Shown one piece after another: positions 1 to 5,129 of a stretch of DNA of 5,418 nt (its first letter is position 1; each line of letters begins with the position of its first letter). This DNA is from Pseudomonadota bacterium. GTDB taxonomy: Bacteria; Pseudomonadota; Gammaproteobacteria; Xanthomonadales; Xanthomonadaceae. The stretch is taken from positions 1 to 5,418 of the forward strand of contig JAFAFF010000336.1 in the NCBI GenBank assembly GCA_023423605.1, given 5' to 3'. The notes beneath the pieces are model-generated. The model did no database searches and had not been told where the DNA came from. It was given only the letters and a program-made list of their open reading frames with translations. Both the position numbers and the translations under genes were made by a program.

Positions 1-1001
1 CGGCCCCAGCGCAGCGTGTTGCTCAGCTTCAGCGCATCGGAGAAATCGTGCTCGAAGCGGAACGTGGCCATGCGCGCGGTGACGTCGTCATGGTCGTAAT
101 GGGTTCCGTAGAAGTTCTCCGGGTCCACCGGATGGCCGGCCAGGTGTTCAAGGCCTGGCTGCGGAGTCCAGCCGGGCAGGCCGATGGTCGGTACGAAGCC
201 ATCCGGAATGTTGTCCTGTTCCACGTACAGCAGGTTCAGGAAATAACGGGTGTCGGTGCCCAGGCCGAAGCCCAACGACGGTGCGATGCCCCAGCGCTTG
301 TTGTTGACCTGGTCGCGGCCGGGCTGGTCGCTGTCCTGCCACATGGCATTCAGGCGCAGCGCGCTGGCAGCGCCGAGCGCATGGTTCCAGTCGGCGGTGG
401 CGCGGCGTTGCTGGTCGCTGCCCAGCGAGGCGGTGCCGGCGATGCTGTCATGCAGGTTGGCCTGCTTGCTGACCATGTTGATCGCACCGGTGGGCGCGCT
501 GCGGCCGTTGTCGGTGCCTGCCGGCCCCTTCACCACTTCCACCTGCTCGGTGTTGAACACATCGCGCGAGATCGAGCCGAGATCGCGCACGCCATCCACG
601 AAGATGCTGCTGGAGGTGTCGAAACCGCGCATGTAGATGGTGTCGCCGGTATTGGTGTTGCCGTTCTCGCCTGCGAAGAAGGTGCCCACGCCGGGGCTGT
701 TGCGCAGCGCTTCGGTCAGCGTGGTAGCGCCCTGCTGGTTGAACAGGTCGCTGGTGATGACCTGGATGGTCTGCGGCGTGTCCTGCAGCGATTGGGTGAA
801 CTTCGGCGAAGCCAGCTTGTCGGCCTTGTAGCCGGCAACGGCATGCACGTCGATCTTGTCCAGGGTGCGGGCGGTATCGGTGGGCTCGGCGTGGGCCATG
901 CCGGGGAGGGCGGACAGGCCCAACCCCATGGCAAGGCTGGCGGTGGCCAGCGGCAGGGTGGGCAGGGGAGAGGCGTGCTTGCGGCTCTTGATGGGGCTCA
1001 T
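1..1001 (-). CDS. fiu: Fiu-like TonB-dependent catecholate siderophore receptor (N-terminal part, gene runs off left edge)
   Basis: This is the N-terminal 333 residues of an outer-membrane TonB-dependent receptor predicted to import ferric catecholate siderophores or their breakdown products. Residues 1-38 look like a signal peptide: a basic start, a Leu/Ala-rich core, and an AHA cleavage site before Glu39. A candidate TonB box follows (TLDKIDVHA, about 46-54). The plug domain spans about 70-180 and carries FFAGENGN (108-115), IYMRGFD (122-128), FVDGVRDLGS (134-143), FNTEQVEVVKGP (149-160) and GRSAPTGAINMVSKQ (166-180). These segments, and IPTIGLPG further on in the barrel, closely match E. 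coli Fiu from memory. There is no N-terminal STN signalling domain, so it is a plain transporter rather than a transducer. The ATG at 1001 is preceded by GGAAG at 9-nt spacing. The remaining barrel lies outside the window. Related receptors (Fiu, PiuA) are also known entry routes for catechol-bearing antibiotics such as cefiderocol. Confidence 0.95.
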   Translation of the reverse strand, partial: MSPIKSRKHASPLPTLPLATASLAMGLGLSALPGMAHAEPTDTARTLDKIDVHAVAGYKADKLASPKFTQSLQDTPQTIQVITSDLFNQQGATTLTEALRNSPGVGTFFAGENGNTNTGDTIYMRGFDTSSSIFVDGVRDLGSISRDVFNTEQVEVVKGPAGTDNGRSAPTGAINMVSKQANLHDSIAGTASLGSDQQRRATADWNHALGAASALRLNAMWQDSDQPGRDQVNNKRWGIAPSLGFGLGTDTRYFLNLLYVEQDNIPDGFVPTIGLPGWTPQPGLEHLAGHPVDPENFYGTHYDHDDVTARMATFRFEHDFSDALKLSNTLRWG

Positions 1002-1010
1002 GGGTGTTGG

Positions 1011-1015
1011 CTTCC
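1011..1015 (-). promoter_or_regulatory. Ribosome binding site of the Fiu-like receptor
   Basis: GGAAG on the minus strand, nine bases before the ATG at 1001, supports that start. It lies inside a perfect 12-bp palindrome (1010-1021, GCTTCCGGAAGC). That palindrome could at most form a short stem hiding the site, so a regulatory role is only a possibility. Confidence 0.6.
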
Positions 1016-1048
1016 GGAAGCGGAAAGGGAAATGCCGCCGACCCGACG

Positions 1049-1071
1049 CAGCGCCTGCGGGACAGGCGCTG
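1049..1071 (-). other. Perfect 9-bp hairpin in the leader of the receptor gene
   Basis: CAGCGCCTG (1049-1057) and CAGGCGCTG (1063-1071) are exact reverse complements around a 5-base loop, giving a very stable GC-rich stem. It lies in the 153-base gap between the small membrane-protein ORF and the receptor, about 47 bases before the receptor start. No T-run follows on either strand, so it is not a standard Rho-independent terminator. It could be a transcript-stabilising, pausing or attenuating structure in the receptor mRNA. The structure is seen directly; the role is inferred. Confidence 0.55.
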
Positions 1072-1154
1072 GTGGCGCGGACAGTGGGATGCAGCGAGGG
1101 GGAAACGGATGAGCGAAGGCCGGGCCGGCGCCTGCGGACGCCAGGGCCTGCCGA

Positions 1155-1538
1155 TCAGCTGTGTGCCGGTGGGCCGTGGCCGGGCGGCCGTCGCAGCAGT
1201 GGCAGCGGGAACGGCAGTGCCGCCTTCGGGGGCGAGATGGCACACGCGTGCGCTGACGCGCGATGGCTGGAGTGCTGTGTCGCCAGCGCGGGAAGCCGGC
1301 CGCTACGGCCAGCGTCGGGCTGGGTGTCGGCGCGCAGCAGCGCCTGTTCCAACGGTATTCCATCGGGCACCGGCGCCCGCAGTTCCTGTGCCAGCCCGCT
1401 GGCAGGCGTGCTGGGCGAGCGTCCACCCTCGTGAAGCGCGGCCCACCCCAGCATCAGCGTGAGCACCGTGGCCACGAGCAACGGCCACCCGCAACGGGCG
1501 ATCCGGTAGAACGCGGTGGCGAGCACCGGCAGCGCCAT
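1155..1538 (-). CDS. Hypothetical small single-helix membrane protein with His-rich tail
   Basis: I do not recognise this 127-residue protein. One hydrophobic helix is clear (about residues 17-35, GWPLLVATVLTLMLGW). It is preceded by a short arm with two Arg, which suggests an N-in, C-out anchor with a periplasmic tail. The tail is rich in Pro, Ala and Arg and holds His at 89, 92, 97, 121 and 126 plus Cys99, so weak metal binding is imaginable but unproven. Codons end mostly in G or C, as in the neighbouring genes, which favours coding, although in GC-rich DNA this is not decisive. The ATG at 1538 gives a sensible membrane protein but has no clear Shine-Dalgarno. A longer version from the ATG at 1580 would begin inside the palindrome. 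It lies upstream of the receptor on the same strand, so they may be co-transcribed. The alternative is that this is a chance ORF in a long leader. Confidence 0.45.
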   Translation of the reverse strand: MALPVLATAFYRIARCGWPLLVATVLTLMLGWAALHEGGRSPSTPASGLAQELRAPVPDGIPLEQALLRADTQPDAGRSGRLPALATQHSSHRASAHACAISPPKAALPFPLPLLRRPPGHGPPAHS

Positions 1539-1561
1539 GCGGGAATGAGCCCGTGTCGGGA

Positions 1562-1580
1562 ATGTTACATAACGTAACAT
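1562..1580. promoter_or_regulatory. Perfect 7-5-7 inverted repeat, probable operator
   Basis: ATGTTAC (1562-1568) and GTAACAT (1574-1580) are exact reverse complements around a 5-base AT-rich spacer, ATAAC. It lies in the AT-rich island between the divergent transcription units and abuts a Fur-like site. The shape is that of a binding site for a dimeric repressor. The TGTTAY...RTAACA pattern recalls Zur boxes (TGTTATnnnATAACA type), but the spacer is 5 instead of 3 and the inner bases differ, so the regulator cannot be named. Confidence 0.6.
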
Positions 1581-1599
1581 AAATAATAACGATTCGCAT
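1581..1599. promoter_or_regulatory. Fur-box-like sequence in the divergent promoter region
   Basis: AAATAATAACGATTCGCAT matches the common proteobacterial Fur-site form AAATGATAATGATTCTCAT at 16 of 19 positions by eye. It matches the classical 19-bp Fur consensus less well, at 11 of 19 when shifted by one base. It lies 43 bases upstream of the start of the small membrane-protein ORF and about 160 bases upstream of the SbnB-like gene. It could therefore give iron repression of the receptor unit, as expected for a siderophore receptor. A TATTAT -10-like hexamer overlaps it on the minus strand (1583-1588), but I see no convincing -35. Confidence 0.5.
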
Positions 1600-1612
1600 C
1601 TGCATTGATGCG
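1595..1612. repeat. Short inverted repeat beside the Fur-like site
   Basis: CGCATC (1595-1600) and GATGCG (1607-1612) are exact reverse complements separated by TGCATT. The left arm overlaps the end of the Fur-like site. It may be a further operator half-site pair or chance. Confidence 0.3.
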
Positions 1613-1750
1613 CGAGCGTCTGAAGGGAGCGGAATGTCGGGCGGCGTCGCAAGTGGCTGTCGGCGTTCGCCTTCTCCCGATGTATCCGTGCGTTCCGTCC
1701 GGGATCGCGCCCGGTGCGCTCGATAGCGTGGGCTCACTTTCTTGGATCTC

Positions 1751-1756
1751 AGGTGA
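1751..1756 (+). promoter_or_regulatory. Ribosome binding site deciding the start of the SbnB-like gene
   Basis: AGGTGA lies five bases before the ATG at 1762. The in-frame GTG at 1714 would add 16 residues and has no comparable site, so 1762 is preferred. Confidence 0.65.
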
Positions 1757-1761
1757 TTCCG

Positions 1762-2835
1762 ATGTGGCAGGTTCGTGATGGCGAAGCCGGTTATTTCACT
1801 CCGCTGCGGCCGGGTTGCGCCGCGCCGGCAGCGCTGGATGCGCGCGTGGCCGGCAGGCTTGCCCGCCGCGCGGTGGCCGACATGGCAAAAGGCGCGGCGT
1901 ATGGCACCAAGGCGGTACTGCAGCCGCGCGACGACGAACTGCTGCCGCTGACAGGGCGTCCCTTGGAGGAAGTGTGCCCACGCGAAGAGCGGTTGAACTG
2001 GAAGTTGAACGCGCTGGTCAGCGCGAACGCCCGCTACTGCGCGGTCAAGATCGTCGGCTCCAATGCCTGCAACAGGCTGCTGGGCAGGGCACGCTCGCAG
2101 TCGTTGATCGTGCTGTACGACAAGCTCAGCATGAGTCCCCTGGCCATGTTCGATGGCACCCGGATTTCAGCGTCCAGGACCGGTGCCTATGCCTCGATGA
2201 CGGTGGATGCCACGCTGATGCACCGGTCGGCGATCTCGGTGTGCCTGTATGGAGCAGGGCCCATCGCCGATTGCGTGGTGGACGATCTGCGTGCGCATCA
2301 TCCCGACCGCATACAGCGGATCTTCGTCCGCAGTCGCCGGCTGGAGAATGCCGAACGCTTCGCGGCGGCGGCTGCGCGACGAACCGGGCTGGACATACAG
2401 GCGATATCCCCGGCAGATGATGCGCCGACCGACATGATCATCACCGCCACCAACGCCGCAGCACCCATCATTCCGGTCGACACCCTCGCTGGCGACGTGG
2501 TGGTGCTGCATCTGGGGGGCGACGAGCTGCCGGCCACGTTCATCGAACGGGCGCTGGGCAATGGCACGATCATCTGCGACGACGTATCCAGCGTCTGCCA
2601 CCGTAATTCGCAGAGCCTGGCGCTGTTCTTCTCGCGCCAGGGCGTGCGGCTGAGCGATCTGGCCGGCCTGTTCCGCATACGCAGCCTGCACGAGGCGATG
2701 TCCGCAACGAGCCTGTTGCGTCGCCCGGTACTCGTCACCTGCGTTGGCCTGCCGGTACTGGATCTCTATCTGGCCCAGTGGCTGTATGAGCAGCAGTCGC
2801 CAGCATCCATCGATACGGACCGCGCCGGTCCATGA
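1762..2835 (+). CDS. SbnB-like NAD(P)-dependent dehydrogenase, ornithine cyclodeaminase/mu-crystallin family
   Basis: A 357-residue cytosolic enzyme of the ornithine cyclodeaminase/mu-crystallin family (usual length about 330-350). The substrate-side domain carries AVKIVGSNACNR (94-105, Lys96 at the usual family lysine position) and ISASRT (135-140). The Rossmann domain has the nucleotide-binding GAGPIA (164-169) and a dehydrogenase core ending near LHLGGDELPATF (249-260). The C-terminus returns with CVGLPVLDLYLAQWLYE (327-343). The VKxxGSxxxNxxxGxxRS pattern, the LHLGGDEL stretch and the C-terminal GLPVLDL fit the SbnB branch better than true ornithine cyclodeaminases. SbnB oxidatively cleaves N-(1-amino-1-carboxy-2-ethyl)glutamate to 2,3-diaminopropionate and 2-oxoglutarate, after SbnA makes that intermediate. 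No SbnA-like gene is in the window, so the substrate is open: a siderophore precursor, another N-substituted amino acid, or an imino acid. It stands alone on the plus strand, divergent from the receptor unit and convergent with the suf operon. Confidence 0.85.
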   Translation: MWQVRDGEAGYFTPLRPGCAAPAALDARVAGRLARRAVADMAKGAAYGTKAVLQPRDDELLPLTGRPLEEVCPREERLNWKLNALVSANARYCAVKIVGSNACNRLLGRARSQSLIVLYDKLSMSPLAMFDGTRISASRTGAYASMTVDATLMHRSAISVCLYGAGPIADCVVDDLRAHHPDRIQRIFVRSRRLENAERFAAAAARRTGLDIQAISPADDAPTDMIITATNAAAPIIPVDTLAGDVVVLHLGGDELPATFIERALGNGTIICDDVSSVCHRNSQSLALFFSRQGVRLSDLAGLFRIRSLHEAMSATSLLRRPVLVTCVGLPVLDLYLAQWLYEQQSPASIDTDRAGP

Positions 2836-2898
2836 CGGGTCATGAGGCCAGGGCCGGGCGTGCGTCGGTCGCACCGGGACGCCTGCGCTGGCCGTGGA
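2836..2898. other. Convergent intergenic gap without a classical terminator
   Basis: The 63 bases between the convergent SbnB-like and Rieske genes hold only weak dyads. CATGAC/GTCATG (2831-2844) spans the end of the SbnB-like gene, and GTGCG/CGCAC (2860-2874) has a 5-base loop. Neither is followed by a T-run on either strand, so termination here may be Rho-dependent or leaky into the opposing gene. Confidence 0.4.
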
Positions 2899-3231
2899 TC
2901 AATCGCGGTCGTCGCGCGTCCACACGGCATCGTGCTCGCGCTTCACCGGGAATTTCGGCACTGGACTGTAGGCGGGGGCACACAGCGCGCGTCCATCGCG
3001 TACATCGAAGCGCGCACCATGCAACACGCATTCAATGCTGCCTTCCTGCGTATTGAACTCGCCCGCGGACAGCTCGAACTCTTCATGCGTGCACTGGTCT
3101 TCCAGTGCATGCAGCTCACCGTCCAGATTGAATACCACGATGGGGGTGCCGGTAACCTCGTCGAACACGCTCTTCATCTCACCCGGCAACAGGTCGCTGC
3201 TGGCACAGACGAAGGTCCAGGCAGCGCTCAT
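2899..3231 (-). CDS. Rieske [2Fe-2S] ferredoxin at the end of the suf operon
   Basis: A 110-residue soluble Rieske ferredoxin. The cluster-binding motifs are complete: Cys47-Thr-His49 and Cys68-Val-Leu-His71, separated by 18 residues, which supply the two Cys and two His ligands. Length and the order CTH...GSIECVLHGARFDVRDG...PVPKFPVK resemble ferredoxin components of ring-hydroxylating dioxygenases (BphF, CarAc) and, more distantly, NirD. No oxygenase or reductase gene lies nearby, so the partner is unknown. The start at 3231 overlaps the GNAT stop by ATGA and has GGAG (3239-3242) seven bases upstream, indicating translational coupling. Placement behind sufDS suggests it is either a client of Suf assembly or an electron donor to it. 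There is no transmembrane anchor, unlike respiratory Rieske proteins. Confidence 0.93.
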   Translation of the reverse strand: MSAAWTFVCASSDLLPGEMKSVFDEVTGTPIVVFNLDGELHALEDQCTHEEFELSAGEFNTQEGSIECVLHGARFDVRDGRALCAPAYSPVPKFPVKREHDAVWTRDDRD

Positions 3232-3767
3232 GCCGCAGCTCCGGCCAGTACTTTTTCCAACACCTCGAAACGCAGGTCATCGCGCCGGGGAATGCCGAAG
3301 CGTTCATCGCCATAGGGGAAGGGCTTCTTGATCCCGGTGCGGTGATACCCACGGCGCTCGTAGAAGGCGATCAGTTCTTCGCGCACGTCGATGACGGTCA
3401 TCAGCATGCTGCCCAGTCCCCATTCGCGCATGCCATGCGCCTCGGCCTCGGCGATCATCCGCTTGCCGATACCCGAACCCTGCTGGTCCGGTGCTACCGC
3501 GAACATGCCGAAATAACCATGCTCGCCACCATCGGCGACGTGTGCGCAGGCCAGCAGCCGGCCCTGTCGTTCGGCCAGCAGGATCGTCGAACGGGGCCGG
3601 TCCAGGTCGGCCTGCAGCCCTTCGGCATCGATGCGTGCACCATCCAGCAGATCGGCTTCGGTGGTCCAGCCGGCACGGCTGGCGTCACCGCGGTAGGCGG
3701 AGGTGACAAGGTCTATCAGGGCGGGAATGTCGGCCGCGGTGGCGGCACGGAAAGTCAGCGTACTCAT
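3228..3767 (-). CDS. GNAT-family N-acetyltransferase in the suf operon
   Basis: A 179-residue GCN5-related acetyltransferase predicted to transfer an acetyl group from acetyl-CoA to an unknown amine. The N-terminus (TFRAATAADIPALIDLV) is the usual GNAT beta1-alpha1. Motif A is clear: FGMFAVAPDQQGSGIGKRMI, with the CoA pyrophosphate loop Gln96-Gly-Ser-Gly-Ile-Gly101. The motif B region carries FYERRGYHRTG. The start at 3767 puts the GNAT fold at residue 5 and is well supported by the protein. However, the bases before it (CTACACTACCGCC on the minus strand) lack a Shine-Dalgarno and run straight into a REP-like element. The 3' end overlaps the Rieske gene by ATGA. Substrate and reason for association with suf are unknown; the Rieske protein or a small thiol/amine metabolite are guesses only. 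Confidence 0.92.
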   Translation of the reverse strand: MSTLTFRAATAADIPALIDLVTSAYRGDASRAGWTTEADLLDGARIDAEGLQADLDRPRSTILLAERQGRLLACAHVADGGEHGYFGMFAVAPDQQGSGIGKRMIAEAEAHGMREWGLGSMLMTVIDVREELIAFYERRGYHRTGIKKPFPYGDERFGIPRRDDLRFEVLEKVLAGAAA

Positions 3768-3776
3768 GGCGGTAGT

Positions 3777-3804
3777 GTAGCGCCGGCCACGTGTGCCGGC
3801 TGCC
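3777..3804 (+). repeat. GTAG-type REP (SMAG-like) palindrome
   Basis: GTAG (3777-3780) is followed by a palindrome with arms GCCGGC (3782-3787) and GCCGGC (3795-3800) around a 7-base loop CACGTGT, then TGCC. A GTAG head on a GCCGGC-type stem is the layout of the REP/SMAG elements found in many copies in Stenotrophomonas maltophilia and mobilised by RAYT transposases. It sits ten bases before the GNAT start, inside the suf gene cluster. No inverted partner ending in CTAC is seen, so it appears to be a single unit. The class is inferred from memory of the consensus. Confidence 0.6.
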
Positions 3805-3829
3805 CATGCGGCACGCGCGGCGCATGGGC
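3802..3829. repeat. Perfect 9-bp stem-loop between sufS and the GNAT gene
   Basis: GCCCATGCG (3802-3810) and CGCATGGGC (3821-3829) are exact reverse complements with a 10-base GC loop. It directly adjoins the REP-like element. In mRNA it would be very stable and could protect the upstream sufDS message or reduce read-through into GNAT/Rieske. No T-run follows. Confidence 0.6.
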
Positions 3830-3845
3830 GAGCGCCGCCCCGGCA

Positions 3846-3861
3846 TTCCCGCCAGCGGGAA
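3846..3861 (-). other. Hairpin just downstream of sufS, possible weak terminator or mRNA stabiliser
   Basis: TTCCCGC and GCGGGAA are exact reverse complements separated by two bases (effectively a 6-bp stem with a 4-base loop). It starts 11 bases after the sufS stop codon. GC-rich sequence rather than T residues follows, so it is not a textbook terminator. Its position suits a 3' stabilising or attenuating structure within the operon. Confidence 0.45.
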
Positions 3862-3872
3862 CCACAGGCGCG

Positions 3873-5129
3873 TCAGCCCAGCAGCCGGCGGACCTTGTTC
3901 AACGCCACGATGAAGCGCTCGATCTCTTCGTGCGTGTTGTAGAACGCCAGCGATGCACGGCAGGTGGCGGCCACGCCGTAATACTGCAGCAGCGGGTGCG
4001 CGCAGTGCTGGCCGGAGCGCACCGCCACGCCTTCCAGATCGAGCAGGGTGGCCAGATCATGGGCGTGCGCGCCCTCGATCAGGAACGACACCACCGCCGC
4101 CTTGTCCTGCGTGGTACCGAAGATGCGCAGCCCATCGATCTTCTGCAGCTCTTCGGTGAAATGCGCCAGCAGCTCGGCTTCGCGCGCTTCCACGTTGGCC
4201 AGCCCCAGCGATTCCAGGTAATCCGCCGCCACGCCCAGGCCGATGAAGCCGGCGATGTTGGGCGTGCCTGCCTCGAACTTGTGCGGGGCCTCGTTGAAGA
4301 CGGTGCCCTCGAAGCTGACTTCCTTGATCATCTCGCCGCCACCCAGGAAGGGCGGCATCGCGTCCAGGTGTTCGCGACGTGCCCACAGCGCGCCGGTACC
4401 GGTCGGGCCGCACATCTTGTGGCCGGTGATGGCATAGAAGTCGCAGCCGATCGCGGCCACGTCGACCTTTCGGTGGGGTACCGCCTGGGAGCCATCGATC
4501 ACGGTGACGATTCCGCGCCGACGGGCTTCGCGGCAGATCTCGCGGACCGGATTCACGGTGCCCAGTACGTTGGACACGTGCGCCACCGCCAGCAGCTTCA
4601 CCTCGGGCGTCATCGCCGCGCGCAGCGCATCCAGGTCCAGTGCGCCGTCCGGGGTGATCTCGGCCACGCGGAGGGTGGCGCCGGTGCGTTCGGCCACCAG
4701 CTGCCAGGGCACGATGTTGGCATGGTGCTCCATGCGCGACACCAGGATGACATCGCCGGCCTTCAGGCGGGGCAGGGCCCAGGAATAGGCGACCAGGTTG
4801 AGCGCGAAGGTGGTGCCGCTGCACAGCACCAGCTCGCTGGCGCGCACGTTGAGGAAACGCGCCAGCGTGTTGCGGGCGCCTTCGTAGGCGTCGGTGGCCT
4901 CGGTGCCGAGCGCGTGCACCGCGCGGCTGACGTTGGCGTTGTAGCGGCGATAGAACTCATCCAGTGCGCCGATCACCTGCACCGGTTTCTGCCCGGTGTT
5001 GGCGTTGTCGAAGTACACCAGCGGCTTGCCGTGCACTTCGCGCATCAGCAGCGGGAAATCCAGGCGCACGCGGTCCCAGTCGGGCGCTGCGCCGGTGGCG
5101 CCGTGCGGGCGTGGCGTGGCCAGGTTCAT
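3873..5129 (-). CDS. sufS: SufS cysteine desulfurase (group II)
   Basis: A 418-residue PLP-dependent cysteine desulfurase that takes sulfur from L-cysteine, leaving alanine, and hands the persulfide to the SufBCD scaffold for Fe-S cluster assembly in the cytosol. The PLP lysine is Lys238 in ITGHKMCGPTG. Cofactor contacts include His135-His136 (EHHANIVPWQ) and Asp222 (IDGSQAVPHRK). The persulfide-forming Cys376 sits in RSGQHCAHPL, the short-loop pattern of group II (SufS) enzymes. Arg391 in the CRASLAFYNTHEE segment matches the substrate-carboxylate arginine. Length is slightly above E. coli SufS (406), the extra being a short N-terminal lead. Its ATG overlaps the sufD stop (ATGA), implying translational coupling. 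No SufE or SufU sulfur carrier is encoded in the window. Confidence 0.98.
   Translation of the reverse strand: MNLATPRPHGATGAAPDWDRVRLDFPLLMREVHGKPLVYFDNANTGQKPVQVIGALDEFYRRYNANVSRAVHALGTEATDAYEGARNTLARFLNVRASELVLCSGTTFALNLVAYSWALPRLKAGDVILVSRMEHHANIVPWQLVAERTGATLRVAEITPDGALDLDALRAAMTPEVKLLAVAHVSNVLGTVNPVREICREARRRGIVTVIDGSQAVPHRKVDVAAIGCDFYAITGHKMCGPTGTGALWARREHLDAMPPFLGGGEMIKEVSFEGTVFNEAPHKFEAGTPNIAGFIGLGVAADYLESLGLANVEAREAELLAHFTEELQKIDGLRIFGTTQDKAAVVSFLIEGAHAHDLATLLDLEGVAVRSGQHCAHPLLQYYGVAATCRASLAFYNTHEEIERFIVALNKVRRLLG

Noticed and set aside
48..1112. Long plus-strand open frame (354 codons) over the receptor region
   Set aside because: It is antisense to the clearly conserved Fiu-like receptor, its protein has no recognisable domain, and it results from GC-rich codon bias.
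448..1245. 265-codon minus-strand open frame overlapping the receptor start
   Set aside because: It is out of frame with the receptor, whose signal peptide and plug domain are intact in another frame; the translation is Arg/Pro/His-rich shadow sequence.
1562..1580. Palindrome as a definite Zur box
   Set aside because: The outer half-site bases resemble Zur sites, but the spacer length and inner bases differ, so naming the regulator is not supported.
1714..1761. Upstream GTG start for the SbnB-like protein
   Set aside because: It has no ribosome binding site and adds 16 residues without similarity, whereas the ATG at 1762 has AGGTGA at five bases.
2167..2874. 235-codon minus-strand frame over the SbnB-like gene
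   Set aside because: It is antisense to a protein with clear Rossmann and family motifs and has no domain of its own.
3846..3861. Hairpin as a Rho-independent terminator of sufS
   Set aside because: No T-run follows the stem on the minus strand, and co-directional genes continue downstream.
4057..4824. 255-codon minus-strand frame inside sufS
   Set aside because: It is a frame-shifted shadow of SufS, and the real frame carries all catalytic residues.
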